Part shown: piece by piece, positions 1-10,668 of the stretch
How positions within the stretch are numbered: the stretch's first letter is position 1
Layout: each line of letters opens with the position of its first letter
Assembly (NCBI RefSeq): GCF_032854445.1
Contig: NC_088300.1
Span: 50,525,682-50,589,681, forward strand
Length of the DNA: 64,000 nt
Direction of reading: 5' to 3'
From: Liolophura sinensis
Lineage: Eukaryota; Mollusca; Polyplacophora; Chitonida; Chitonidae
Made by a program: the position numbers and the translations under genes
Notes under the pieces: generated by a model
Databases searched by the model: none
Told to the model about the DNA's origin: nothing
The model's input: the letters and a program-made list of their open reading frames with translations, nothing else

Positions 1-599
1 TGGAACAGTATGTGAGCCACCTCCTGGCTTAACCCACGCTCCCTTAAGTTATTGACAACACCACGCCACCTTTAACACGCTGCACTGCAACCCGGGTCGT
101 TTCCCCGGATCTTTCCAAAATGAGCAATGCATGTTTACTTTTGCTTCAGTGGACAAGATTGAGCGTAACAGGTATACAGCCCATTCTCCTCGCTAGCCCT
201 GTTGAAGTAGCCCCACCACTCAGGCATCAGGCTGTTCCACTATGACAATGAAACAGGCATCAAACCAAATTAAAGGAACGTGACAAATGGCTGTAAACAA
301 TACAGACACCAAGTCTGGAACAATTCAACAAAAAACATGGACAATGGGTTTTAATGGGTCACTTGTGGAAATGGCCACTTATCAACTCTCAACAGCGAAA
401 TCCAAGTAGTAATGAAGTTAACTGTTCCTGTTGCAAGTTTTGCCACCGAATCCTTAAGTCAATAACTCAATGGCATATACTGTCCATGTACAAGAAGTTA
501 AGCATAAATAGCTGATGTAATATTGATACAGCTCAAGTGTACATGTATGTTCGTATCTTATATTCCTGTAGCTAAAAGTCACAAAGCTCAAATCCATGA

Positions 600-672
600 T
601 TTGTGTCCAATAGGCCAAAAGATTGTCCAATAGTCCAAAAGGTTGTCCAATAGTCCAAAAGGTTGTCAAAGT
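600..672. repeat. 20-bp tandem repeat, about 3.5 copies
   Basis: The unit ttgtccaatagtccaaaagg is repeated head to tail with one or two substitutions per copy. It sits about 270 bp before the 41-bp satellite and shares the word gtccaat with the degenerate sequence between them, which suggests one decaying repeat field. Confidence 0.85.
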
Positions 673-945
673 CTGGGTCTAATTTTCATGCATCTTGTCC
701 TTTATTGATTTGTGTTCAATGTGCAACTCAAGTCCATTTTTCATTCCTAACATTCACACAATTCAAGGAGTAAGATTTGTGTCCAATTCACACAGATGAA
801 GCTCAAGTTTTGGGTCCAATATTTACAGAGCTAAAGTCCTTGTTTTGTGTTCAATATTCACACACCTCAAATCAGCTGAAGTTTTCACACACCTAAAGTA
901 CATGATGCATCTCCAATATTCACACAGCTGAAGGCCATTCTCTGT
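673..945. repeat. Degenerate edge of the 41-bp satellite
   Basis: Words such as caatattcacacagct recur at irregular spacing and resemble the satellite word taatattcatacagct. The segment reads as diverged satellite units at the array border. A similar decayed edge may continue to the right of the array to about 2460. Confidence 0.55.
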
Positions 946-2298
946 AAATAATATTCAAACAGCTCCTGTCTTATGTTTGTGTGCACATATAATACTCATA
1001 CAGCTCCTGTCTTATGTTTGTGTGCACATATAATATTCCTATAGCTCCTGTCCTATGTTTGTGTGCACATATAATATTCCTATAGCTCCTGTCTTATGTT
1101 TGTGTGCACATATAATATTCCTATAGCTCCTGTCTTATGTTTGTGTGCACATATAATATTCCTGCAGCTCCTGTCTTATGTTTGTGTGCACATATAATAT
1201 TCCTATAGCTCCTGTCTTATGTTTGTGTGCACATATAATATTCATACAGCTCCTGTCTTATGTTTGTGTGCACATATATGATTCCTACAGCTCCTGTCTT
1301 ATGTTTGTGTGCACATATAATATTCCTACAGCTCCTGTCTTATGTTTGTGTGCACATATAATATTCCTACAGCTCCTGTCTTATGTTTGTGTGCACATAT
1401 AATATTCATACAGCTCCTGTCCTATGTTTGTGTGCACATATAATATTCCTACAGCTCCTGTCTTATGTTTGTGTGCACATATAATATTCATACAGCTCCT
1501 GTCTTATGTTTGTATGCACATATAATATTCCTACAGCTCCTGTCTTATGTTTGTGTGCACATATAATATTCATACAGCTCCTGTCTTATGTTTGTGTGCA
1601 CATATAATATTCCTATAGCTCCTGTCTTATGTTTGTGTGCACATATAATATTCATACAGCTCCTGTCCTATGTTTGTGTGCACATATAATATTAATACAG
1701 CTCCTGTATATAATATTCATACAGCTCCTGTCTTATGTTTGTGTGCACATGGAATATTCATACAGCTCGTCTTATGTTTGTGTGCACATATAATACTCAT
1801 ACAGCTCCTGTCTTATGTTTGTGTGCACATATAATATTCCTACAGCTCCTGTCTTATGTTTGTGTGCACAAATAATATTCATACAGCTCCTGTCTTATGT
1901 TTGTGTGCACATATAATATTCCTATAGCTCCTGTCTTATGTTTGTGTGCACATATAATATTCCTACAGCTCCTGTCTTATGTTTGTGTGCACATATAATA
2001 TTCATACAGCTCCTGTCTTATGTTTGTGTGCACATATAATATTCCTACAGCTCCTGTCTTATGTTTGTGTGCACATATAATATTCCTACAGCTCCTGTCT
2101 TATGTTTGTGTGCACATATAATATTCATACAGCTTCTGTCTTATGTTTGTGTGCACATATAATATTCATACAGCTCCTGTCTTATGTTTGTGTGCACATG
2201 GAATATTCCTACAGCTCCTGTCTTATGTTTGTGTGCACATATAATACTCATACAGCTCCTGTCTTATGTTTGTGTGTACATATAGTATTCCTACAGCT
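946..2298. repeat. 41-bp satellite array, about 33 copies
   Basis: The unit contains gctcctgtcttatg followed by tttgtgtgcacatataatat, and copies start every 41 bp (for example at 961, 1002 and 1043). Variation is mostly limited to a few sites (attcatacag, attcctacag, attcctatag). Individual units are shortened near 1704 and 1767. Because 41 is not a multiple of 3, three units give a 41-residue reading-frame repeat. This explains the open frames at 1178-1402 and 2102-2353, which are not genes. Confidence 0.97.
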
Positions 2299-5200
2299 GT
2301 CCACATCATGTTCCTTTATATTCACACATTTCAGTTTTGTGATTTTTGTCTAATAAGTCCCTCTTTTTCCTGACACAGTCCAAAATACACCTCTTATCCA
2401 ATTTCCATCTTACCCTTGAAAGCCCAGGCAACACCTTTCATGCCATTCACACAGCCAAACTGACCTGTTCCAGGGAAAATCTGCCAGTAAACACATGGCG
2501 GCCACTAATGATACCCGAGTTTTATTAAGTTTTTAACCACTGCAGTGTACACGTCATCTTTTTCAGTTGCACCCGACTTTATTGCCATTTCCATCTGCTC
2601 ATCACTTAAAAAATTTGGTCATGTGCAAGAAAAATACAGCCAAGGCAAATATGCCATTGTAATTGCTTTTTATATAAAAAAACTCAAGAATGATCCAAGT
2701 GATAGTGGCATTTCAATGAATGTGCAATGATTTTTAAATGCAGGCCTAAGTACATGTACAGAGAATCTGCCTTATTTTCCAATATTCCTTACCTTCCAAT
2801 CAGTCACATTTGAGCTTACTATATACATTCCTCATCTCATTCAGTTCAAATGTGCAACAGAAAAATGGACTACATGTATAATAATTAATACCATTTCAGA
2901 CAGTTGGAATTTTGAAAATGTTTCATGTCTAATGACCCAAAAATAAAAGGTTGCATTCTTATTTAAGGTCCGAAATCCTTCAATCAACCATGGGTAGAAA
3001 GACGTTGCCCTTTTGCCCAAGGGTTACCTGCCAATTAACTGGTAAATCTTCCTAATCATCAATTCCACTTGGACTTGGAGGCACCTGGTAAGAGCAACTG
3101 TACCGGTGTAAAGTAACCTGTCAGTAACACATCAAAGACTTGGGTACTGTTAGGTATGGATCTGTTTTGACCACTCTGTCGGTACTAGTCAATACTAATT
3201 TTACAGTATACACAGGGTACCGCCTTCAGAGAGCGGCCACAAATTTGCAATTTAATACAACAACAACAGATCCTTGGGGGAGAAAATCATTCCTGCGCAG
3301 GAGAGGCCTAATGAAATTTCCGCTGCGAAATGAGGGGGAAATTTCCAAGAATGTCTGCACCATCAATATGCAACAGTTTCTCCTTGGCTGAAACATGTTG
3401 ATTGTCCAATCGACCAACATCAATATATCTACGCCACACCTAATGAGACTAGCAGACTGCCTCTTCCAATGACATCAGTATAACCTGTTAACCTCACTGA
3501 ATGCTCACTGATTAAGGAACCGGCCACAGCTGGGTCGAGCACAAGGTTGGAAAAATGTCAATTTTCATCTACATCTAATGTGCCAAATGAACAACTTAGC
3601 TCCCTTATTTGGCAGGGTGATTGAATAAGGCAGGGTGCCATCTCGTTTACGCATACCACCAGTCAATGGCTCGTTCCTGGATCACACAGACTCAGTATGG
3701 TGTTGGATTACACTGGGCAGTGTACAAAAGATACATATACCTACAGTCTTCAATTTTCTGCATGTTACACCAATGGTAAAAGGGATCTCTATAGATAGAT
3801 GTACATGTATGCTTACTGTACCTCAAAAATGTTCCTCTCTTTTTCAGTGATTATGTTCAGACTGCTGTAAGAAGCGCATCACACAGAGCGATTCTCTTAA
3901 ATTTCACAGCTGAACTTGAACTTAATATATGTATCGTGGATACTATTATAGAGATAAATGCAGGCCTTGAAGTATTACGAGAAAGTTGAATTTAAGACGT
4001 AAATGTGGTAGATCAAGTGGATGTATTCTGGAAATATACATAAGTTGATCTCGAAGCGCAATCAAACAACATATGTGACTGTTTACTGAAACTGAGCCAT
4101 AGGAACAAGTATATAGTATTTAATACATATAGGTATACCATGAAACTATACAGCATTGAACACATTCTATCTTCACTTTTCTTTCCAATATTGAAGAGCA
4201 AAGCGATTTAAATTCTGTGCATCAAAAAAGATGAAAATGTTATCTTTAAAATAAGTACATGTACAACCTATAAAATGATCAACAACTGGTACAGGCCCTG
4301 CCAGGAAACACTGACATGATTTGCTGACTCAAAATGCCATGAAAATCAGACATAATCTAATGCCTTAAGCTAAGGTCCCTTCAGTGCCTCATAAATGTAC
4401 ATGTATCTGGCCACAGAGACTTGATCTGTACTGAGGACGCTATGGCTCAGTGCTGTGTTTTTATTATCAGGCCACAGACTATCTCAAGCAAAATCAAATC
4501 TGAATGCCATGCAATTTCACGCATAAACACAGATTTACCGCAGAGAGTTTGTTATTTATGTACATGTACATTTCATATTTCTCACATTACATGAGCGTTG
4601 AATGAAAAAAAAAAATGACTGCAATATATGGACAAAATGGTTCCCTGGATGTACGCTGGACCTTGGCCTACAACAGCTCATTGGCTCAATGATTGATTAT
4701 ATTATCAAGCTTACTGAAGCTCACCACAATCTATATCAAGTTGGAAAATGCTCTAGGCTGAGTGCCAATAAACAGCCAGGAACAGAGAGTCCTATGTAGA
4801 CTAGTCCCATCGATATATTACAGAGAAGTTACCTCAACAGTGATCAGTAATTGTAAGTGGCCGGAACTGGATTCTGTACAATTTATCATTTCTCAAAAGA
4901 TGATTTAGATTTGGACATCAGATTCCCTGAATGCTCACAATAGTGCACAAGAATTCTTCAAAATTTATTAGTCTTACTCCATGGATTGGTGCTTTAAGGG
5001 CTACTCTAAATCACTTCATTTCTATCAAGGCACCCAGGTTTATGGGTGGAGATAATTGAAGCTAATAGTCCTGAGGAAAGATGATGTAAAGCCACATCCA
5101 GTTCCATGGAAACTCAAAAACAAATATCATATAACCCTATCTTTACAGCTCAAATTACCCAGTTTTTGGGGAGTTCGTACTTCTTAAATTCTACAATGTA

Positions 5201-5588
5201 TCTTTTTTTTCTTTGTTGTCAATTTTTTTTTCCACTAACAAGAATTTTACACACCAAGCCCAAAGGAAAAACAGTCTGAATGTTACCGTCTCCGTAACAA
5301 GCAGATTTGTGCCTTCTTACTGGAGGCATAGAGGGCCACTCAGTTATTGGATAATTAGATTAATGGATGGACACTTAGTCCTCGAGCAAATCAGGGTTGA
5401 CATTTACCTACACACTGACAAGATGTCCAGGCAAATCAGATCACAGATTAGAACTTTATGTATCTTCAAGTAATTATTCTCACATACATACATTCCTTCC
5501 CTAAAGATACATTTACAACAGTCAGATTTACAGGGGAATTTGTCTACACAAGTATCATCAAGAGTGGCTTACGAGCGAACAATCTTAC

Positions 5589-5752
5589 CACAATGGAGAT
5601 CCTTCTTCTTGAGTGTTTTCAGCGATTTCCCGCTGACTTCTCTAGGAATGGCACAAATGGTAGATGATCGAATGCGGACTTCCCTGTCCTTACTCCACTG
5701 TACCATCCACTGCAAGTGACAGTCACAGCGTAGGTACTCCGACTGAAAGTCT
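5589..5752 (-). CDS. ADGRA: ADGRA exon: LRR C-terminal cap
   Basis: A 164-nt internal exon of an adhesion GPCR subfamily A receptor. The acceptor is ttttgcag ending at 5753 and the donor is GTAAGA starting at 5588. Joined to the previous exon it reads LDFQSEYLRCDCHLQWMVQW, then three further conserved features: a Cys in TICAIP, a Leu-rich stretch, and a final LHC Cys. The form EYLxCDC, in place of the usual NPxxCDC, matches the C-cap of human GPR125 (TEYLLCDC) and GPR124 (TEFLTCDC) as I recall them. That is the main reason for calling ADGRA rather than Slit or peroxidasin. The cap closes the extracellular LRR solenoid, and in the family an Ig domain follows. The exon ends in phase 1 just after the last cap Cys. 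Confidence 0.9.
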
Positions 5753-6103
5753 CTGCAAAACGGTACCATTTGGTCAGTATATTCCATAGGATCCAGGGTG
5801 AAAATCACAGTGGACAACATATGTAAACTGCAAAATAGCAAACTTTGTCTCCATTCCAAAACAATGTTTTTTTTTGTTATTTTTTTTTTTTTATACATAC
5901 ATGTAATCGGCTTAATCAAACCACTGCATGCCAAGTTACCAGACTGAGAGACAAGGATAGATTTTTGTGGCATTTTTTCCCCAACCTTTTTGACAACCCA
6001 GCGCTACAGCCCACATATACATCAGCAGACGAAGCTCCACATCCTCTGGCCTCACCAGAAACCAATCAATCAAGAATCTCTATGTACATGTAATTTTACT
6101 CAC
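5753..6103 (-). other. ADGRA intron, 351 bp, phase 2
   Basis: The borders are GTGAGT at 6103 and ttttgcag at 5753. It is the only short intron in the visible gene. It holds a T-rich tract on the plus strand (about 5866-5892) and no other feature. The open frame at 5569-5973 runs through this intron into the exon and is not the real protein upstream of 5752. Confidence 0.9.
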
Positions 6104-6247
6104 AATCTTTTCAAGGCAGGAAGTGAGTTAAAGGTTCCTTCTGGGATTGTGTTGATGCGGTTCTTGGTCAGGTATAGCTTCTCCAATTTGGGCATCCCTG
6201 TGAACATGCTGGCGTTCAGGCTTCCTATCTTGTTATCAGACAGGTCC
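6104..6247 (-). CDS. ADGRA: ADGRA exon: two leucine-rich repeats
   Basis: A 144-nt exon, exactly two 24-residue LRR modules, with acceptor gatttag before 6247 and donor GTGAGT at 6103. It enters and leaves in phase 2. The first repeat starts DLSDNKIGSLNASMF, matching human GPR125 DLTNNRIGCLNADIF in the same position as I recall it. The second contains YLTKNRINTIPEGTFNSL. Asn ladder residues and Leu/Ile/Phe core positions are all present. In ADGRA receptors the LRR block is extracellular and, with the Ig domain, mediates partner binding (Reck/Wnt7 for vertebrate ADGRA2). For this species that role is inferred only. Confidence 0.92.
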
Positions 6248-6959
6248 CTAAATCAAACAGAAACACAGGATTGATTAACTGACTGATCGACTGTTTGTTC
6301 TTTAACACTGTATTCACAAATTGTCCACTCATATGTTGGCATAAACTGTGGGAAATGCGGGTACTCTTTCAATGAATATACACATTTGTTATGTTATTGA
6401 AATGTCAGGATTGCCTTTGCTGATAAAAATGTTACTTCACATGCTAGATATCACTTTTGTTATTACCTTTTAACATTTCACACAGAGATGCCATGACATA
6501 AAAAAAAGAAACATTTTATTTTATATCTGACTTTCCTATGTCACATAATATGACAAGACGTCATACAAGGTCAAATGCGACGTCACACTATATACATGTG
6601 CATGTCTGTGAAGGCCTACAGCTAAAAATTCAACATAATGTTGAAATAGCCAAAATCATCATATACAATATCAAAATATAAATAATAATCAGAATACTGC
6701 ACAGTGACCTTCAACCTTCACTGTTATTTTGTGTAATAATTTTCACTTCTCACTTGAGCAATATTTATGGTATTCAAATTTCATGGTGCAATATCATATA
6801 CATGTAGATACATAGTAATATGTACATATCATATTTGTATCTTTCCAATCTGTACTAAATGTATACACCTGCACGGAGATGATTATCTGTATTTCTGGTC
6901 ATCAGTCACATATCATACAGGTATCTTAATCCTTCTTCAATCACAGTTTATTGCATAGG

Positions 6960-7203
6960 TCATATATGGGTGTGACAGAACCGGAGTTGTTATACATGGG
7001 TGTGACAGAGAATCTTTATAGATAAAAAGTTATACATATACAGATTTCTTGAAATACTATTTAAACAGATACTAGTAAACAGAACCAGAGTTTCATACAT
7101 GGGTGTGACAGAACCAGAGTTTCATACAGAACCAGAGTTTCATACATGGGTGTGACAGAACCAGAGTTTCATACATGGGTGTGACAGAACCAGAGTTGTC
7201 ATA
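6960..7203. repeat. 29-bp tandem repeat
   Basis: The unit catacatgggtgtgacagaa plus ccagagttt is repeated. Two diverged copies lie at 6960-7010, and a tighter run of three full copies plus a truncated one lies at 7081-7203. About 70 bp of unrelated AT-rich sequence separates the two parts. Confidence 0.9.
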
Positions 7204-8562
7204 CTACGTCAAATACAACCTGACATAAACTCCATTAAATCATACAGTTTTGTCGATGTGATTGTTCTTTACATTTGTCCATGAGAAGAGAGTTTGAAAT
7301 CTTGCCACCTTCAGAGTGAAGATTCGTGCGCTTCCACTCACTGCAATTCTAATAACTCATCCCACATGTACACACAACTGTAACATGTCCACTCTACATG
7401 CACCACTGCTAATAATTCCCAAATTAAAGAGTAAAAGTTAATGCCATCATATTTACATTTACAATACTGATTTACTGAAAACACAGACCTTGTGACATTT
7501 ATTGAAAATCTACAGCCTTGCTGACAATCATGTTTGAACTTTGAAAAAAAGTACAAGACCCTTAATTTCTATTAATGAGAATAACCTGTGACACTCACCA
7601 AGAAAACGATACTACAAGTAGCTAATCATCAATTAAAACGCCACTGAAAACCCTCTTGAAGATACTTTTATTTATTGCACTACATTTTTTTCACATCTAA
7701 CATGAAGTTAAATATGTGTATAATAAGGGGTCATGTTGATAGTGGCAGTTTCAAGTAAGATCTTGTTGCAGCAACCTTTATTCCTTATTGTTTATTTAAA
7801 TATGTTTCATACACAGAATATATTTTTACATTTTAATTATGTAACATGTATCCACATACATGTACAGTTTAGACACAAGCATGTCTCTTTACAGGACAAA
7901 CTTATGCAGTAGCAATGATGTACTTGTAAATGCACAGGGAATAAGCTGTTTAACTGAGCTACCCATAAACCACATGTAATATGATATTTAAGCTCCTTCC
8001 ACCATAATCTAATCATGTTTTGAAAACAACTTAATTACATGTAATTTAATCTATAATTCCATCCAATTTCCTTGTCAACACTCTCTTCTCCCTGCCTGTA
8101 GAATGCCCCCTTTCTAGCCCAATCTTGCCATCCAATCACAGCCTGGCTGAATTAGCCTCTGACAATAAAACATGCCAAAGGTCATGGAGTGCAGCTGGAT
8201 GTGCCATGTGGAAGACAGGGTTGACATTTCAGTGCTCACTTGGCACATGCCAGGCATGCTTCTACTCATACACCTCACACATACTGTGCTGTTGTGTGAT
8301 GAGAAACTTGCAGTAACCACTTAAGGTCCCTATACCACAACAATACACTCTCTACACTGGGACACTTGTCATTGTCACTTCATGATACTTTTTAAGACGC
8401 TAAACAGGTGGCAGGGAAGTGTCAGGCGAATCAACTCCTATACAGGTACATGCATGTCTCTTCACACTCACAGATCCAACACTCTAAACTTCAGGCAGAC
8501 GAAAAACACACATAGCTGAATGTAGGCCTACTGGTTAGATGCACCTTATGTATATGCTTGGG

Positions 8563-8811
8563 GTTTTATGCCGTACTTAACAATTTTTCAGTCATATGAC
8601 GACACAGTCATATGACGAGTCATTTGGTGGGTGTACATGTATTGTGTTCTCTTGTGGCAGTGCGAGACCATGCTGTCAAAGTGCTGTCACTACTAAAGTA
8701 TTATGCCGAAGACACCAGATATGACACCGAAACCGGGCCAACCAGATGTTTCCTTGCTCTAACCTCTCGAGGATGAGTGCCAAGCAAGGCAACAAGAAGC
8801 ACCATAACCTC
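8563..8811 (-). mobile_element. SINE-like repeat, second family
   Basis: The plus strand begins gttttatgccgtactta and continues with words I recognise from a repeat common in molluscan sequences: a block around gtcatatgacga, then accatgctg, gaagacacc, accgggccaaccag and ctctaacctctcga. The first 17 bases are the complement of the 3' end of the other SINE family in this window. I therefore read the element as minus-strand with a shared 3' tail. The 14-bp word cagtcatatgacga is duplicated at 8589-8618. No target-site duplication was identified. Family identity rests on memory. Confidence 0.6.
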
Positions 8812-10621
8812 AAACCAACCATCATGTCTGAATGTATGAGCCATGAACTGCACACCTACACGTATGAATCAGAGACCAAATAAGCATTGCTAATTTCTAC
8901 ACAAACAGCAATTGCTGGTTTCATGCACACTTTCTGAACAGCGCAGTGGACAGCATATATGTATCATTACACACGTAACTGCATGATGGCAGCAAACTTG
9001 AATATATGTATTGCAAACACTGTAATTGCATCTGTAATATTCAGAATACATCCACATACAATTGTAATTTGAAACAAATCTTCACTGTATCCACTGGTGA
9101 AAACAGCCTTGTGAAAATAAGGCCTACATGTGCATGCACTACAGATTACATACATTGTACATGCATGCAAGGATCCTGTAACCTCCAAACGCCCTCACAC
9201 AAAAGTGACGTCAGACAACTTCTGTGAAACTGCCTAGGGCAGAATTTTTTTAATTATCCAGGAAAAACAATTTCATATCCACTGAAACCAAATAAATGAA
9301 AACGTTCCCGGACACTTGTATGTTATCTTCTCGTAGGGGCTTGGCAGCTAAGCCACAAAGTGGCAACTAATGTGATATTTAGAGAAGTACATGTACATGT
9401 AATCTTTGACATACATGTACATGTACACTTAAGTTTGAGGTTCATATTACTGGCACAAGATACTAACTGTGTTCATGCAAGAGACAAACATATTAACAAA
9501 TACTGTATCATACTACAATACAAACAGTCTTTAATAACAAATCTAAACTTTGTTTATATGCCTGAATCTGAAAGAATGTGACTGAATACTGATCAAACAT
9601 GTGGTGCCTAGCTCTTAGCATGCCCTACCAGGAATTCTCCACTCCACATGTACTGATACTGTAAACACATTACCTAACTTAAATGACATAATAAAATGAA
9701 AACCAATTCAAATAATTTGTAGAAGAAGTGAAGGCAAATAAGATGTACATATAACTGGTAATCTTGTTATCAGCCTTAAATCACTGGCCTCCAAATAACC
9801 CTACCAGACTAGATTCCACACGACACATGGGAATTCTGTAGGAGGTTTACTTTCTGGACAATCCTAATGTTTGATGTCTTAAACATTGTCTGGCTGTAAG
9901 ATGGCTTTTCCATTATCAATATCTGTGGATGTTTAAGCCTGTGATATAGAGTCAAGTATCAGATGATTGGATTTTGTCAGATGGGGATTCCACATTCAGA
10001 CAATGCCATCTCTAGACGTCGTAATGCGTATGCCTTGAGGAACTGTGGAAAATCCTAACGTTCAGGTCGACACTGGAGACAGCTCAGCGTCTTAAGCCTT
10101 AGCGGCGCGATCTCAGAATCCAATATGCCAGCCTTACCATAACCACGGATGTTATCTTAATCCATATCAATATACCGTGTGTTTGATCTCCCGAGCCTGA
10201 TGAACGAAGGCTTGCTCAGGTCAACAGCAATCATATGCAATTACTGCTAAGCTTCTCTCTTCCTAGAAGCAGTGCTCTTTTCAGGCAGTCAGGCAATGGG
10301 ACGTCGACAATCTGCCGTCTTCAAGAAAATTAATCAGGCTTTGTTGACGAATGATGTATATGGGGAGAAATGAAGTTTTATATCAGTAAATGGTAATATC
10401 TGGGTGTTGTCAGGATGTAGGCTTTCACTGCCTTTGTCCGGAAAATATCTTCAGATGGCCTAGAAGGGTCTTCAGTAGGACAATAACTGTATGTGGCTAC
10501 AGAAAATCCCCCATTATGCACCAAACAATGTATTTACCAGTCCATTGTGCTCTTCCCTGCAGCAGATTAAGAGATTCCCTGATGAGCAAGAATATAAAAA
10601 TCACCTTGGCCTACAATCATG

Positions 10622-10622
<1 letters not shown>

Positions 10623-10667
<45 letters not shown>
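10623..10667. repeat. TA microsatellite
   Basis: A nearly perfect run of TA dinucleotides of about 45 bp, flanked by unique sequence. It accounts for the poly-Tyr-Ile frame at 10390-10689. Confidence 0.95.

Positions 10668-10668
<1 letters not shown>

Larger units (their letters stand above)
1..5588 (-). other. ADGRA intron, incomplete, downstream of the LRR C-cap exon
   Basis: This stretch follows the splice donor of the LRR C-cap exon (GTAAGA reading down from 5588 on the minus strand) and runs off the window. The next ADGRA exon should begin the immunoglobulin-like domain in phase 1. I looked for an open minus-strand segment with an Ig pattern and saw none, so that exon probably lies before base 1. 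The content is repetitive: short tandem repeats at 600-672, a 41-bp satellite at 946-2298, and AT-rich sequence with many TACATGTA motifs. No gene is supported here. Confidence 0.7.

Noticed and set aside
1-241. Inverted words tggaacag and ctgttcca at about 1-8 and 234-241, with a G+C-richer interior
   Set aside because: The pairing is only about 8 bp and the window edge cuts the left end, so an element cannot be supported.
1178-2353. Open frames with repeated MFVCTYNI-type sequence
   Set aside because: They are translations of the 41-bp satellite, not a protein gene.
5990-6274. 94-codon plus-strand frame
   Set aside because: It is the complement of the double-LRR exon.
8466-8516. Minus-strand segment ending in KFRVLD and a GTGAGT donor
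   Set aside because: It looks LRR-like for a few residues only, has no DLSNN start, and lies where no further LRR module is expected.
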